Shown: positions 9,258 to 17,430 of the stretch, piece by piece
How the letters are laid out: each line of letters begins with the position of its first letter
Position numbering within the stretch: position 1 is the stretch's first letter
DNA from: Lachnospiraceae bacterium
GTDB taxonomy: Bacteria; Bacillota; Clostridia; Lachnospirales; Lachnospiraceae
DNA length: 28,837 bases
NCBI GenBank assembly: GCA_019424135.1
Contig: JAHYZZ010000027.1
Span: 1-28,837, forward strand
Reading direction: 5' to 3'
Made by a program: the position numbers and the translations under genes
Notes under the pieces: generated by a model
Told to the model about the DNA's origin: nothing
Seen by the model: only the letters and a program-made list of their open reading frames with translations
Database searches by the model: none

Positions 9258-9922
9258 ACGCGTTGACAATTGAAGCATTGTATACATTAGAGGAGACGAT
9301 TGCAGGGGGAATTTTTCAGGGGCTTACCTATCCCTGGGAGGCATTGCCGAAGATTCACGATTTTATTCTGGAACTAGGGAAGACCCTTTCGGAAGAAGAA
9401 TACGAAAAGGTGGGAGAGGATGTGTGGATTGCAAAATCGGCTAATGTATTTCCATCTGCCTATATTCATGGCCCGGCTATTATCGGGAAAAATGCAGAAG
9501 TACGCCACTGCGCCTTCATCCGAGGCAATGCCATTGTTGGAGAGGGTGCCGTAGTAGGAAATTCTACGGAGCTTAAGAATGTGATCTTGTTTAATAAGGT
9601 ACAGGTTCCTCACTATAATTACGTGGGAGATTCTATCCTTGGCTATAAGGCTCATATGGGGGCAGGTTCTATCACCTCCAATGTAAAGTCTGATAAAAAG
9701 CTGGTAGTAGTTAAGACACCAGAAGGCGGTATCGAAACAGGAATGAAAAAATTTGGAGCTATGCTGGGCGATGAGGTAGAGGTTGGCTGCGGAACAGTTC
9801 TGAATCCTGGAAGTGTCGTCGGAAAACAGACCAATATTTATCCGCTGTCCAGTGTCAGGGGATTTGTGCCGGGACATAGCATATACAAGAAACAAGGAGA
9901 AGTTGTAGAAAAGCAGAAATAG
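9254..9922 (+). CDS. GlmU-C-like left-handed beta-helix (hexapeptide) acyltransferase-type protein
   Basis: The 222-residue protein lacks a nucleotidyltransferase domain. After a helical N-terminus of about 55 residues comes a left-handed beta-helix of hexapeptide repeats, visible as VWIAKSANVFPSAYIHGPAIIG and VRHCAFIRGNAIVGEGAVVG. A stretch resembles the GlmU acetyltransferase domain: STELKNVILFNKVQVPHYNY, then VGDSILG and GAGSITSNVK. Relatives are often called UDP-N-acetylglucosamine pyrophosphorylase, which is doubtful here because no sugar-phosphate nucleotidyltransferase part is present. An N- or O-acetyltransferase acting on a sugar nucleotide is plausible. The ATG overlaps the topB stop by 4 bases, implying translational coupling, and mgsA follows within 12 bases. 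Confidence 0.8.
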   Translation: MNALTIEALYTLEETIAGGIFQGLTYPWEALPKIHDFILELGKTLSEEEYEKVGEDVWIAKSANVFPSAYIHGPAIIGKNAEVRHCAFIRGNAIVGEGAVVGNSTELKNVILFNKVQVPHYNYVGDSILGYKAHMGAGSITSNVKSDKKLVVVKTPEGGIETGMKKFGAMLGDEVEVGCGTVLNPGSVVGKQTNIYPLSSVRGFVPGHSIYKKQGEVVEKQK

Positions 9923-9934
9923 GAGGGAGTGAAG

Positions 9935-10414
9935 ATGATGGAGGAAAACAGATTTGTGACATTTCAAATGGAGAAGACAAAGCATATTGCGCTGGTGGCT
10001 CACGACGGAAAGAAAAAAGAGATCGTAGAGTGGTGTGATAAGAATAAGGAAATCTTGAAAGGTCATTTCCTGTGCGGAACAGGAACTACGGCAAGGCTAA
10101 TCTCTGAAAAGACGGGACTTCCCGTAAAGGGATATAACAGTGGCCCTCTGGGCGGTGATCAGCAGATCGGTGCAAAGATCGTAGAAGGGCAGATTGATTT
10201 TATGATCTTTTTGTGGGATCCGTTGGAAGCTCAGCCTCATGATCCGGACGTAAAGGCTCTCCTTCGGATAGCAGTTGTCTATGACATTCCGGTGGCGAAC
10301 AACCTGGCAACAGCAGACTTTATGCTCCATTCTGAGTATATGGCAGGAACATATGACAGAAAAGTAGAGAATTTTAACAAGACAATCGAAGAAAGAGTCA
10401 AGAAGATGAAATAG
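9935..10414 (+). CDS. mgsA: Methylglyoxal synthase
   Basis: MgsA converts dihydroxyacetone phosphate to methylglyoxal and phosphate, a bypass of lower glycolysis used when phosphate is limiting. Family marks are intact in the 159-residue protein: ALVAHDGKK, the phosphate site CGTGTT, the catalytic aspartate in GPLGGDQQIGA (D75), and the histidine of QPHDPDV (H102). An in-frame GTG at 9929 is only one base from the AGGAGGG (9921-9927). The ATG at 9935 is 7 bases away and is the likelier start. It is the last gene of the ppk-topB-hexapeptide-mgsA string and is followed by a strong terminator. Confidence 0.96.
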   Translation: MMEENRFVTFQMEKTKHIALVAHDGKKKEIVEWCDKNKEILKGHFLCGTGTTARLISEKTGLPVKGYNSGPLGGDQQIGAKIVEGQIDFMIFLWDPLEAQPHDPDVKALLRIAVVYDIPVANNLATADFMLHSEYMAGTYDRKVENFNKTIEERVKKMK

Positions 10415-10423
10415 CAGTCACAG

Positions 10424-10456
10424 ACGGGATACATGAACTTATGTATCCCGTTTTTT
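10424..10456 (+). terminator. Rho-independent terminator after mgsA
   Basis: Perfect 11-bp arms ACGGGATACAT and ATGTATCCCGT flank GAACTT and are followed by a T-run. Confidence 0.93.
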
Positions 10457-10477
10457 ATAGAGAATCAACAAAATCAG

Positions 10478-10507
10478 TTGACAGTATTATCATTAGTATG
10501 CTATATT
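10478..10507 (+). promoter_or_regulatory. Sigma-70-type promoter for the SSS symporter
   Basis: A consensus -35 TTGACA (10478-10483) and a -10 TATATT (10502-10507) are separated by 18 bases. The predicted start of transcription near 10514 gives a leader of about 65 bases that contains a palindrome. Confidence 0.8.
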
Positions 10508-10527
10508 TTTTGAGGACAAAACTTTAA

Positions 10528-10554
10528 CACTTTAAAGCGCAACGGTTTAAAGTG
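10528..10554 (+). promoter_or_regulatory. Leader palindrome (operator or RNA hairpin) before the SSS symporter
   Basis: Perfect 9-bp arms CACTTTAAA (10528-10536) and TTTAAAGTG (10546-10554) flank GCGCAACGG. It begins about 15 bases downstream of the predicted transcription start. It is followed by A-rich sequence rather than T, so it is not a terminator. A repressor operator is the simplest reading. Confidence 0.5.
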
Positions 10555-10580
10555 AAAAAAGAAAGAAGAGGAAATGTAAT

Positions 10581-12119
10581 ATGACAATCAAGATAGTGCT
10601 GCTTATGATATTCTTTGTAGTGATGGTGGCGGTAGGAATCTATTCTAGAAAACATACCATGAGTGTGGATGGGTTTGTGCTGGGCGGACGGTCTGTGGGC
10701 CCGTGGCTGACTGCATTTGCTTATGGAACCTCTTATTTTTCGGCTGTAGTGTTTGTAGGATATGCCGGTCAGTTTGGCTGGAAATATGGAATTTCCAGTA
10801 CCTGGATCGGTATCGGTAATGCGATGATTGGTAGTTTGATTGCCTGGGTTGTTCTGGGACGAAGAACAAAGGTTATGACTCAGCATTTAAATGCTAAGAC
10901 TATGCCGGATTTTTTTGGAAGCCGGTATGGAAGCAAAAAGTTAAAAATAGCGGCTTCGGCTATTGTATTTGTGTTTCTGGTGCCTTATACGGCATCTATC
11001 TATAATGGTTTGTCCAGACTGTTTGAAATGGCCTTCCATATCCCTTATACCTGGTGTGTGGCGGGAATGGCAGTATTTACAGGAATCTATGTAATTCTGG
11101 GAGGATATATGGCTACAGCAATCAATGACTTTATTCAGGGGATGATCATGCTGGCAGGAATCGTGATTGTCATTGCAGCTGTCTTAAACGGACAGGGAGG
11201 TTTTCTAGATGCAGTCCGGAAAATGGCAATGATACCAAGTGACGTGGAAGTGACTATGGGACAGCCGGGAGCATTCACCTCCTTTTTTGGACCGGATCCG
11301 GCAAACCTTTTAGGCGTCGTAATCTTAACCTCTCTTGGCACTTGGGGACTTCCTCAGATGATTGGAAAATTTTATGCGATCAAGGATGAAAAGTCTATCA
11401 ATACCGGTACTGTGATTTCTACCATCTTTGCCGTAGTAGTTTCTGGAGGATGTTATTTCTTGGGCGGTTTTGCCAGACTTTTTGATGATTCGGCTATCTA
11501 TGATCAGACAGGAGCCGTGGTATATGACAGTATTATTCCCCATATGTTGTCTGGACTGCCGGATGTTTTGATCGGGATTGTAGTGGTGCTGGTGTTATCA
11601 GCTTCCATGTCTACACTGGCATCTTTAGTGCTGACTTCCAGTTCCACGTTGACTTTGGATTTTTTAAAGGATAATCTTTTAAAAAATATGAGTGAGAAAA
11701 AACAGGTTCGTACCATGCAGTTTTTAGTGGTATTTTTTATTGTGGTATCGGTTGTGATCGCACTGGATCCGCCGACGTTTATCGCACAGTTAATGGGCAT
11801 TTCTTGGGGGGCACTTGCCGGAGCGTTCCTGGCGCCTTTTCTTTATGGACTTTATTGGAAAAGAACGACAAAATCTGCAGTCTGGGCAAGTTTTGTTGTG
11901 GGCGTAGGGATTACCGTGGTTAATATGTTTGTCCCCTTCATTCAGTCTTCTATCAATGCAGGTGCCTTAGCTATGCTTGCAGGACTGGTCATCGTACCTG
12001 TGGTCAGTCTGATTACGCCAAAGATACCAATAGAGAAAACGCAAAGGATTTTTGCCTGCTATGAAGAGAAGGTGACCATCACGAAAAAGCGTTCTTTGGA
12101 ACAGAAGGAAACAGAATAA
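10581..12119 (+). CDS. Sodium:solute symporter (SSS/PutP family)
   Basis: This 512-residue secondary transporter is made almost entirely of hydrophobic helices (about 13), the normal size for the SSS family. FVLGGRSVGPWLTAFAYGTSYFS near the N-terminus and GGYMATAINDFIQGMIM in the middle match the family's Na+/substrate core. Later SASMSTLASLVLTSSSTLTLD, a serine-rich stretch in a membrane helix, is typical of the Na2 site region. Proline, pantothenate, sugar or amino acid uptake are all possible and I cannot choose. It stands alone between its own promoter and a terminator. AAGAGG lies before the ATG. Confidence 0.88.
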   Translation: MTIKIVLLMIFFVVMVAVGIYSRKHTMSVDGFVLGGRSVGPWLTAFAYGTSYFSAVVFVGYAGQFGWKYGISSTWIGIGNAMIGSLIAWVVLGRRTKVMTQHLNAKTMPDFFGSRYGSKKLKIAASAIVFVFLVPYTASIYNGLSRLFEMAFHIPYTWCVAGMAVFTGIYVILGGYMATAINDFIQGMIMLAGIVIVIAAVLNGQGGFLDAVRKMAMIPSDVEVTMGQPGAFTSFFGPDPANLLGVVILTSLGTWGLPQMIGKFYAIKDEKSINTGTVISTIFAVVVSGGCYFLGGFARLFDDSAIYDQTGAVVYDSIIPHMLSGLPDVLIGIVVVLVLSASMSTLASLVLTSSSTLTLDFLKDNLLKNMSEKKQVRTMQFLVVFFIVVSVVIALDPPTFIAQLMGISWGALAGAFLAPFLYGLYWKRTTKSAVWASFVVGVGITVVNMFVPFIQSSINAGALAMLAGLVIVPVVSLITPKIPIEKTQRIFACYEEKVTITKKRSLEQKETE

Positions 12120-12127
12120 AATAGATC

Positions 12128-12160
12128 AAGGAAAGTGATTAAAAACATCACTTTCCTTTT
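12128..12160 (+). terminator. Terminator after the SSS symporter
   Basis: Perfect 12-bp arms AAGGAAAGTGAT and ATCACTTTCCTT flank TAAAAAC and end in a T-run. Confidence 0.9.
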
Positions 12161-12199
12161 CTGTTTGGATGTGTTAGGATAGAGAAGTGTTAAAAAAAG

Positions 12200-12222
12200 A
12201 CAATAAAATTGATGATTATTGT
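12200..12222. promoter_or_regulatory. Inverted repeat upstream of leuA-araC fusion, candidate operator
   Basis: Perfect 7-bp arms ACAATAA (12200-12206) and TTATTGT (12216-12222) are separated by 9 bases and end 32 bases before the ATG of the fusion gene. The right arm continues into TTAAC, and a related GTTAAA lies to the left of the left arm. No T-box or other leader RNA was recognised in 12161-12254. No strong -35/-10 pair could be picked. Confidence 0.4.
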
Positions 12223-12254
12223 TTAACGTGGAAATAGAAAGAGAGGGAACTTGT

Positions 12255-14243
12255 ATGAAAAATTATCAGAAATATGAGAGATCATACTTTATGCCGCCGG
12301 AGATAACCTATGACTGGGCCAGGAAGGAATATATAGATCGCCCTCCGGTGTGGTGCAGCGTGGATCTTAGAGATGGAAATCAGGCTTTGATCGAACCCAT
12401 GAGTCTGGAGGAGAAATTAGAATATTTCCAGATGCTGGTAGACATTGGCTTCAAGGAAATTGAAGTAGGATTTCCGGCGGCTTCTGAGACGGAGTATCAG
12501 TTTATGCGCACATTGATCGACAAAAATATGATTCCAGATGATGTGACAGTCCAGGTGCTGACTCAGGCAAGAGAGCACATCATTAAAAAAACTTTTGAGG
12601 CTGTCAAAGGCGCTCCTCATGCAGTGGTACATCTTTATAATTCCACATCTGTGGCGCAAAGAGAGCAGGTGTTCCGTAAAAATAAGGAAGAGATTAAAAA
12701 GATTGCTGTAGATGGGGCGGAACTTCTTTTAAAGCTGGCCTCTGAGACAGACGGAAACTTTACTTTCCAGTATAGTCCAGAGAGTTTTTCAGGTACGGAA
12801 GTAGACTATGCAGTTGAAGTCTGCAATGCGGTATTGGATGTATGGAAGCCTACGAAAGACAATAAGGCCATTATTAATATTCCAACCACGGTGGAAAATG
12901 CCATGCCGCATGTGTTTGCCTGTCAGCTTGAGTATGTAAATAAGCACCTGAAGTACAGAGACAACGTGATCTTATGTCTGCATCCACATAACGACAGAGG
13001 CTGCGGTGTGGCAACGGCAGAGCTTGGAATCCTGGCTGGTGCGGAGAGGATTGAGGGAACACTGTTTGGTAATGGTGAACGTACCGGAAACGTGGATATT
13101 GTGACTTTGGCTATGAATATGTATTCTCACGGTGTAGATCCAGGGCTGGATTTTTCTGATATGAAACATATCCGTGAGACCTATGAGAGGCTGACAAGAA
13201 TGCAGGTGGATCCAAGACAGCCTTACGCGGGAGACCTGGTATTTACTGCATTTTCCGGTTCACACCAGGATGCCATCGCAAAAGGTATGGCATGGAGAGA
13301 GGAAAAGAACTGTGAGAAATGGACGGTTCCATATCTTCCGATTGATCCTCAGGATGTGGGAAGAAAATATGATTCCGACGTCATCCGTATCAATAGCCAG
13401 TCTGGTAAAGGCGGTGTCAACTATATTTTGAAGCAGAGTCACGGGATCAATCTTCCGCAGAAGATGCGAGAAGAAGTGGGATATCTTGTTAAGGACGTGT
13501 CGGATAACGCTCATAAGGAACTGAATCCTGACTGGGTATACCAGATTTTTTCTGATAATTATATTAATACAAAGCCGGTCTTCCATATCGACGAATGTCA
13601 CTTTAAGCAGGTGGATGGGATCACGGCGGATGCCACCATCAATCACGGCGGAAAAAGCCAGGTGATCACGGCCATGGGAAATGGACGTCTGGATGCAGTC
13701 AGCAATGCAATTAAGCAGTACTTTAACATCAGTTATGAATTGACCTTCTACGAAGAACATTCTCTGACCAAAGGCTCTTCTTCCAAAGCTGTAGCCTATG
13801 TGGGCGTTATCTGTAAAGGAAAGACTTTCTGGGGGGTAGGCATTGATGCGGATATCATTAAGGCGTCCATCGAGGCCCTTACTGTAGCTGTCAATAAAAT
13901 TGACGAGATCGGGCATGCCAATACCTGTCAGGATGCCCGCATGTTGGAGATTATGAACTATATCCAGGCAAACTATATAGATATAACGCTGGATGATCTG
14001 GCAGAGAAATTTTATCTTTCCAAACCATATATTTCAAAGTATATCAAAGAAAAATCAGGAATGACGTTCGGTGAGCTGGTAAAGAAGATCCGGATGAAAA
14101 AGGCAAAAGCTTTGTTAAAAAGCAGTAATATGACGGTGGAAAATATTGCTCTGACGGTAGGATATCAGAATGTAGAGCATTTTAACCGATTATTTAAAAA
14201 AGCTTACAATATGACTCCGATGCAGTTTCGGAATCAGAAGTAA
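12255..14243 (+). CDS. leuA: 2-isopropylmalate synthase with C-terminal AraC-type DNA-binding domain (LeuA-AraC fusion)
   Basis: The enzyme part condenses acetyl-CoA and 2-oxoisovalerate, the first committed step of leucine synthesis. Residues ~30-310 form the HMGL-like barrel, with RDGNQ (39-43), HPHND (243-247, metal-binding) and GNGERTGN from 272. A type-2 LeuA regulatory domain follows, about 440-550 (GITADATINHGG, GNGRLDAVSNAI, ADIIKASIEALTVAVNKI). Residues ~560-662 are a complete AraC/XylS double helix-turn-helix: ITLDDLAEKFYLSKPYISKY, then MTVENIALTVGYQNVEHFNR and the ending NMTPMQFRNQK. Ordinary type-2 enzymes end near 550-560. A TTG extension to 12219 is rejected because GAGGG sits 7 bases before the ATG at 12255. 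There is one continuous frame across the junction. An amidohydrolase follows after 32 bases. Confidence 0.93.
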   Translation: MKNYQKYERSYFMPPEITYDWARKEYIDRPPVWCSVDLRDGNQALIEPMSLEEKLEYFQMLVDIGFKEIEVGFPAASETEYQFMRTLIDKNMIPDDVTVQVLTQAREHIIKKTFEAVKGAPHAVVHLYNSTSVAQREQVFRKNKEEIKKIAVDGAELLLKLASETDGNFTFQYSPESFSGTEVDYAVEVCNAVLDVWKPTKDNKAIINIPTTVENAMPHVFACQLEYVNKHLKYRDNVILCLHPHNDRGCGVATAELGILAGAERIEGTLFGNGERTGNVDIVTLAMNMYSHGVDPGLDFSDMKHIRETYERLTRMQVDPRQPYAGDLVFTAFSGSHQDAIAKGMAWREEKNCEKWTVPYLPIDPQDVGRKYDSDVIRINSQSGKGGVNYILKQSHGINLPQKMREEVGYLVKDVSDNAHKELNPDWVYQIFSDNYINTKPVFHIDECHFKQVDGITADATINHGGKSQVITAMGNGRLDAVSNAIKQYFNISYELTFYEEHSLTKGSSSKAVAYVGVICKGKTFWGVGIDADIIKASIEALTVAVNKIDEIGHANTCQDARMLEIMNYIQANYIDITLDDLAEKFYLSKPYISKYIKEKSGMTFGELVKKIRMKKAKALLKSSNMTVENIALTVGYQNVEHFNRLFKKAYNMTPMQFRNQK

Positions 14244-14275
14244 TATAAAAAATTAGGAAAAGAGGTTGTGTTATT

Positions 14276-15514
14276 ATGATTATCTGTGCAAAGTATCTGA
14301 TGACGGGGGACGGAAAGACGGTACTTACAGATCAGGCTGTCCTTACAGGGGAAGACGGAAAGATTAAGAAGATTGCGCCAAAAGAAGAACTGACGCAGGC
14401 GTATCCAGAGGAAGAAGTAAAGGATTATGGAGACGCAACAATTCTTCCTGGATTATGTGACATGCATGTTCATCTGGCATACTGGTTCTCCCAGCCGGAC
14501 AGCTTTAATTATGGCCCACAGCTAATCACACTGTATGCACTTCAGCATGCGCAGGCGGCATTTGAACGAGGAATCACATCGGTACGAGACATGTCTTCGG
14601 CACATGGGGTGTGTAAAAACTTAAAGCTGGCTGCAGAAAAGGGGTTTATTAAAATTCCAAGAATCACTCATACAGATTTAGGAATGTGCATGTCAGGCGG
14701 ACACGCGTGGGATGAAGTAGAACAGGTGGATGGACCATGGGAGATCCGTAAGGAAGTCCGTAAACAGGTTAGAGATGGTGCAGAGTGGGTGAAACTGATG
14801 GATACCCATCGCTCAAGTATTCCTGAGTTTACCCAGGAAGAATTGGATGCGGCTGTGGATGAGTGTCATAGAAGAGGGATTAAGTGCGGCGTTCATGCTG
14901 GAACCAATCCGGGAATTCAGATGTGTATTGATGCAGGCTTTGATACCATTGAACATGCCACATTTATGACACTGGACCAGGCAAAGCAGATGGCAGAAAA
15001 GGGCATTGCCTGGACTCCGACGATTATGGCCTATACGCTTTTGTATGATATCTGCAAAGAAAATCTGGAGAAGAATGCAGGAAAACCAGTCAATGATCCG
15101 GTCATGCAAAAGGAAATGAATGATTATCAGTATTTTGAGCCTGCTTATAAGGCATATAGAGATCATTTCAAAGAATTTTACGATACGGGAGTAACCGTCA
15201 TCGCGGGAACAGACATGGTAATGTATCAGTCCCCGTTCCTGCCACTTCCAAGAGAGCTGCAGTATATGGTTGAATATGGAATTACACCAGTACAGGCGAT
15301 TCAGACTGCCACCTCTAATCCTGCAAAGGTATTGGGGGTAGATCAGGAACGTGGCCTGGTAAAAGAAGGATTGGATGCAGATCTTCTGGTGGTAGGCGGA
15401 GATTTAAGTAAGGATATTACATGCTTAAATGATGTCAAATTGGTGACACTAGGAGGAGAGAGAGTCTTTGAAGAGGGGGTTCGCTATGTAGGAACCCATA
15501 ATATGTTCATGTAA
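14276..15514 (+). CDS. Metal-dependent amidohydrolase (Xaa-Pro dipeptidase/imidazolonepropionase-like)
   Basis: This 412-residue cytoplasmic enzyme of the amidohydrolase superfamily has the full binuclear metal set: H64 and H66 in DMHVHL, the likely carboxylated K173 in WVKLMDTH, H207 in GVHAG, H227 in IEHATF and D313 in AGTDM. A small beta-sandwich is made of the N-terminal ~55 and C-terminal ~55 residues (GLVKEGLDADLLVVGGD). This branch includes prolidase-type dipeptidases and other N-acyl amino acid hydrolases; the exact substrate cannot be read from sequence. It lies 32 bases after the LeuA-AraC gene on the same strand with an AGGAAAAGAGG leader, so co-transcription is likely. The link to leucine metabolism is unknown. 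Confidence 0.85.
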   Translation: MIICAKYLMTGDGKTVLTDQAVLTGEDGKIKKIAPKEELTQAYPEEEVKDYGDATILPGLCDMHVHLAYWFSQPDSFNYGPQLITLYALQHAQAAFERGITSVRDMSSAHGVCKNLKLAAEKGFIKIPRITHTDLGMCMSGGHAWDEVEQVDGPWEIRKEVRKQVRDGAEWVKLMDTHRSSIPEFTQEELDAAVDECHRRGIKCGVHAGTNPGIQMCIDAGFDTIEHATFMTLDQAKQMAEKGIAWTPTIMAYTLLYDICKENLEKNAGKPVNDPVMQKEMNDYQYFEPAYKAYRDHFKEFYDTGVTVIAGTDMVMYQSPFLPLPRELQYMVEYGITPVQAIQTATSNPAKVLGVDQERGLVKEGLDADLLVVGGDLSKDITCLNDVKLVTLGGERVFEEGVRYVGTHNMFM

Positions 15515-15547
15515 GATCAGATATAGAAACTTTGTTTATGATAATAA

Positions 15548-15574
15548 AAGGGGCTGTCCATTGGACAGTCCCTT
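15548..15574. terminator. Bidirectional terminator between convergent genes
   Basis: Arms AAGGGGCTGTCC and GGACAGTCCCTT (one G-T wobble) flank a 3-base loop between the amidohydrolase (plus) and the Xaa-Pro aminopeptidase (minus). Reading the minus strand, the stem runs into CTTTTATTATC, which suits termination of the minus-strand gene. Confidence 0.8.
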
Positions 15575-15610
15575 CTATTATATATAGTGTGATAGCGATG
15601 CTAACTTAAC

Positions 15611-17398
15611 TTAGATGGCTCTGGTATATTCCTTCAGCCATTCTCTTTCTTCGTCAGTCAGATGAGGCCCGATTTTTTCATAGACATCTTTGTGATAATT
15701 GTTCAACCACTCACGTTCATCCTTGCTCATTTCTTCTGGATCGATACCGTCCAGATCAATCGGAGCGAAGGTAATGGTTTCAAAGTGCATGAACTGTCCA
15801 TATTTATTCTGGACTCCTTTCCGGACGATAAATTCATTTTCGATACGGATACCGAACTGCCCGTCTTCGTAGATTCCAGGCTCGTCCGTGATGACCATGC
15901 CTTCTTCTAACTGATGATGTTCATTTTTGCTTGGAACGACATACCAACGGAATCCTGTAGGAGGCTCATGTACATTTCCAAGATATCCAACGCCATGTCC
16001 GCTTCCGCACTGAAAATCCAGATCCAGATCCCAGATAGGACCTCTTACAAGAACATCAAGATTGTATCCATGACATCCGTATAAGAATTTTGCACGAGAC
16101 AAGCGCATCATAGCACGGACAACTGCGGTAAAGTACTTCTTCAGTTGCTGGTCCACAGATCCAAGGACAAAAGTTCTGGTAATATCTGTAGATCCCTGAT
16201 AGTATCCGCCTCCTGTATCATTCAAGAAGAAAGCACCTTCTTTGAGCTGTACATCACTTTCCTTTGAAGGAGAGTAGTGCATCATAGCTGCATGGTCCGC
16301 AAAGGCGCACAAAGGTTCAAAGCTATCACGGATATACCCTTCTTGCTCCGCCCGCAGAGAAGTCAATTTGTCTGCAGAACTTAACTCTGTAATCTTTTCT
16401 TTATCGTAGCGAGTTTTTACCCAGTACATAAACTTTGTAATGGCTACACCGTCTTTGATATGAGCTTCTTTAATATTTTCAAGCTCTACTGGATTTTTCA
16501 TAGCTTTCATAAGAATGGTGGGATTTGCTGCCTCTACAATTTTACATGGAATATTCTTATAAAGGGCATAGTTCATCTTCATTGGATCAATCATGGCTGT
16601 CAGAGAACTATCCAGCTTTTTGACATCTTCGTAGATGTCGTTATATGGATGGATATGGACATTATTTTTTGCCAATTCTGCGTGAATCTGATCATCCAGT
16701 TTGCGGTCATCCACATAGAGCTCTACACCGTCCATGGTTACGATAGAATAGGAGAGCATCAGTGGGAAGAAATCAATATCATCACCGCGGACGTTTAGGA
16801 GCCAGCAGGTATCATCCAGAGATGCAATGATATGTACGTCAGCTCCGGCTTCTTTCATTTTTTCACGAACACGGGCAAGCTTTGAGCTTGTGCTTTCTCC
16901 AGAATATTTTTCCTCCAGGAAGAAAGCTGGTTTCTCAGAGAGAGGAGGACGGTCTTCCCAAATCATATCAATCAGATCTTCAGAATAGTTGATGTTGATG
17001 TTCTTGGGGGACAGAGCTTCTTCAAATTCCTGTCCTTCACCCATGGCAAGTACACGGCCATCAAAACCTACAGTACCGCCTTCGGGAACTACGTCAGCCA
17101 GAAATTCTGTGACAGAAGGGGTATCTCCCACAAACATTTTCATCAGTCGAATCCCACTTCCTTCCAACTCATTTGTTGCCTGGAAGAAGTAACGCCCATC
17201 GGTCCACAGACCACCGTCATCTTTTGTGATGACAGCTGTTCCATAAGAACCGCTGAATCCTGTAATAAATTTTCTTGCCTTGAAATGCTCACCGACATAC
17301 TCACTTTGATGGAAATCAGCAGTGGGTATTACATAGGCATCCATACCTTTCTCTGCCATTAATTTACGCAAAGCGGCAACTCGTTCTGCTACTTTCAT
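15611..17398 (-). CDS. Xaa-Pro aminopeptidase (M24B, aminopeptidase P family)
   Basis: This metallopeptidase removes an N-terminal residue preceding proline. The 595-residue protein has two creatinase-like N-terminal domains and a C-terminal pita-bread catalytic domain, as in the long eukaryote-like aminopeptidase P forms. The five metal ligands are in place: D394 (FLNDTGG) and D405 (GSTDITRT), H468 (SGHGVGYLG), E506 (TDEPGIYE) and E520 (IRIENE). The frame is open further upstream to 17515. However, TAAGGAGG ends 8 bases before the ATG at 17398 and the extension would overlap the upstream gene, so 17398 is chosen. It lies downstream of a POT peptide transporter, though a terminator-like hairpin separates them. 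Confidence 0.95.
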   Translation of the reverse strand: MKVAERVAALRKLMAEKGMDAYVIPTADFHQSEYVGEHFKARKFITGFSGSYGTAVITKDDGGLWTDGRYFFQATNELEGSGIRLMKMFVGDTPSVTEFLADVVPEGGTVGFDGRVLAMGEGQEFEEALSPKNININYSEDLIDMIWEDRPPLSEKPAFFLEEKYSGESTSSKLARVREKMKEAGADVHIIASLDDTCWLLNVRGDDIDFFPLMLSYSIVTMDGVELYVDDRKLDDQIHAELAKNNVHIHPYNDIYEDVKKLDSSLTAMIDPMKMNYALYKNIPCKIVEAANPTILMKAMKNPVELENIKEAHIKDGVAITKFMYWVKTRYDKEKITELSSADKLTSLRAEQEGYIRDSFEPLCAFADHAAMMHYSPSKESDVQLKEGAFFLNDTGGGYYQGSTDITRTFVLGSVDQQLKKYFTAVVRAMMRLSRAKFLYGCHGYNLDVLVRGPIWDLDLDFQCGSGHGVGYLGNVHEPPTGFRWYVVPSKNEHHQLEEGMVITDEPGIYEDGQFGIRIENEFIVRKGVQNKYGQFMHFETITFAPIDLDGIDPEEMSKDEREWLNNYHKDVYEKIGPHLTDEEREWLKEYTRAI

Positions 17399-17430
17399 AG
17401 TGAAAACCTCCTTAAAAATAGAGTATACAT

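Noticed and set aside
9374..10066. 230-codon minus-strand open frame opposite the hexapeptide protein and mgsA
   Set aside because: It lies antisense to two clearly coding genes, has no ribosome binding site of note and its translation is rich in histidine, cysteine and phenylalanine with no recognisable domain.
12219..12254. TTG-initiated N-terminal extension of the LeuA-AraC protein
   Set aside because: The TTG lies inside the inverted repeat and lacks a ribosome binding site, whereas GAGGG is correctly spaced before the ATG at 12255.
12161..12254. T-box leader or leucine attenuator before leuA
   Set aside because: There is no T-box consensus (TGGNACC), no leucine-rich leader peptide and no terminator/antiterminator pair in the 94 bases.
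13260..13916. 218-codon minus-strand open frame inside the LeuA-AraC gene
   Set aside because: It is antisense to the LeuA regulatory domain, with no motif and no promoter or ribosome binding site.
13900..13960. Assembly error or frameshift joining leuA to a separate araC gene
   Set aside because: The frame is continuous, codon use does not change, and there is no start codon with a ribosome binding site at the junction; an error cannot be fully excluded without independent reads.
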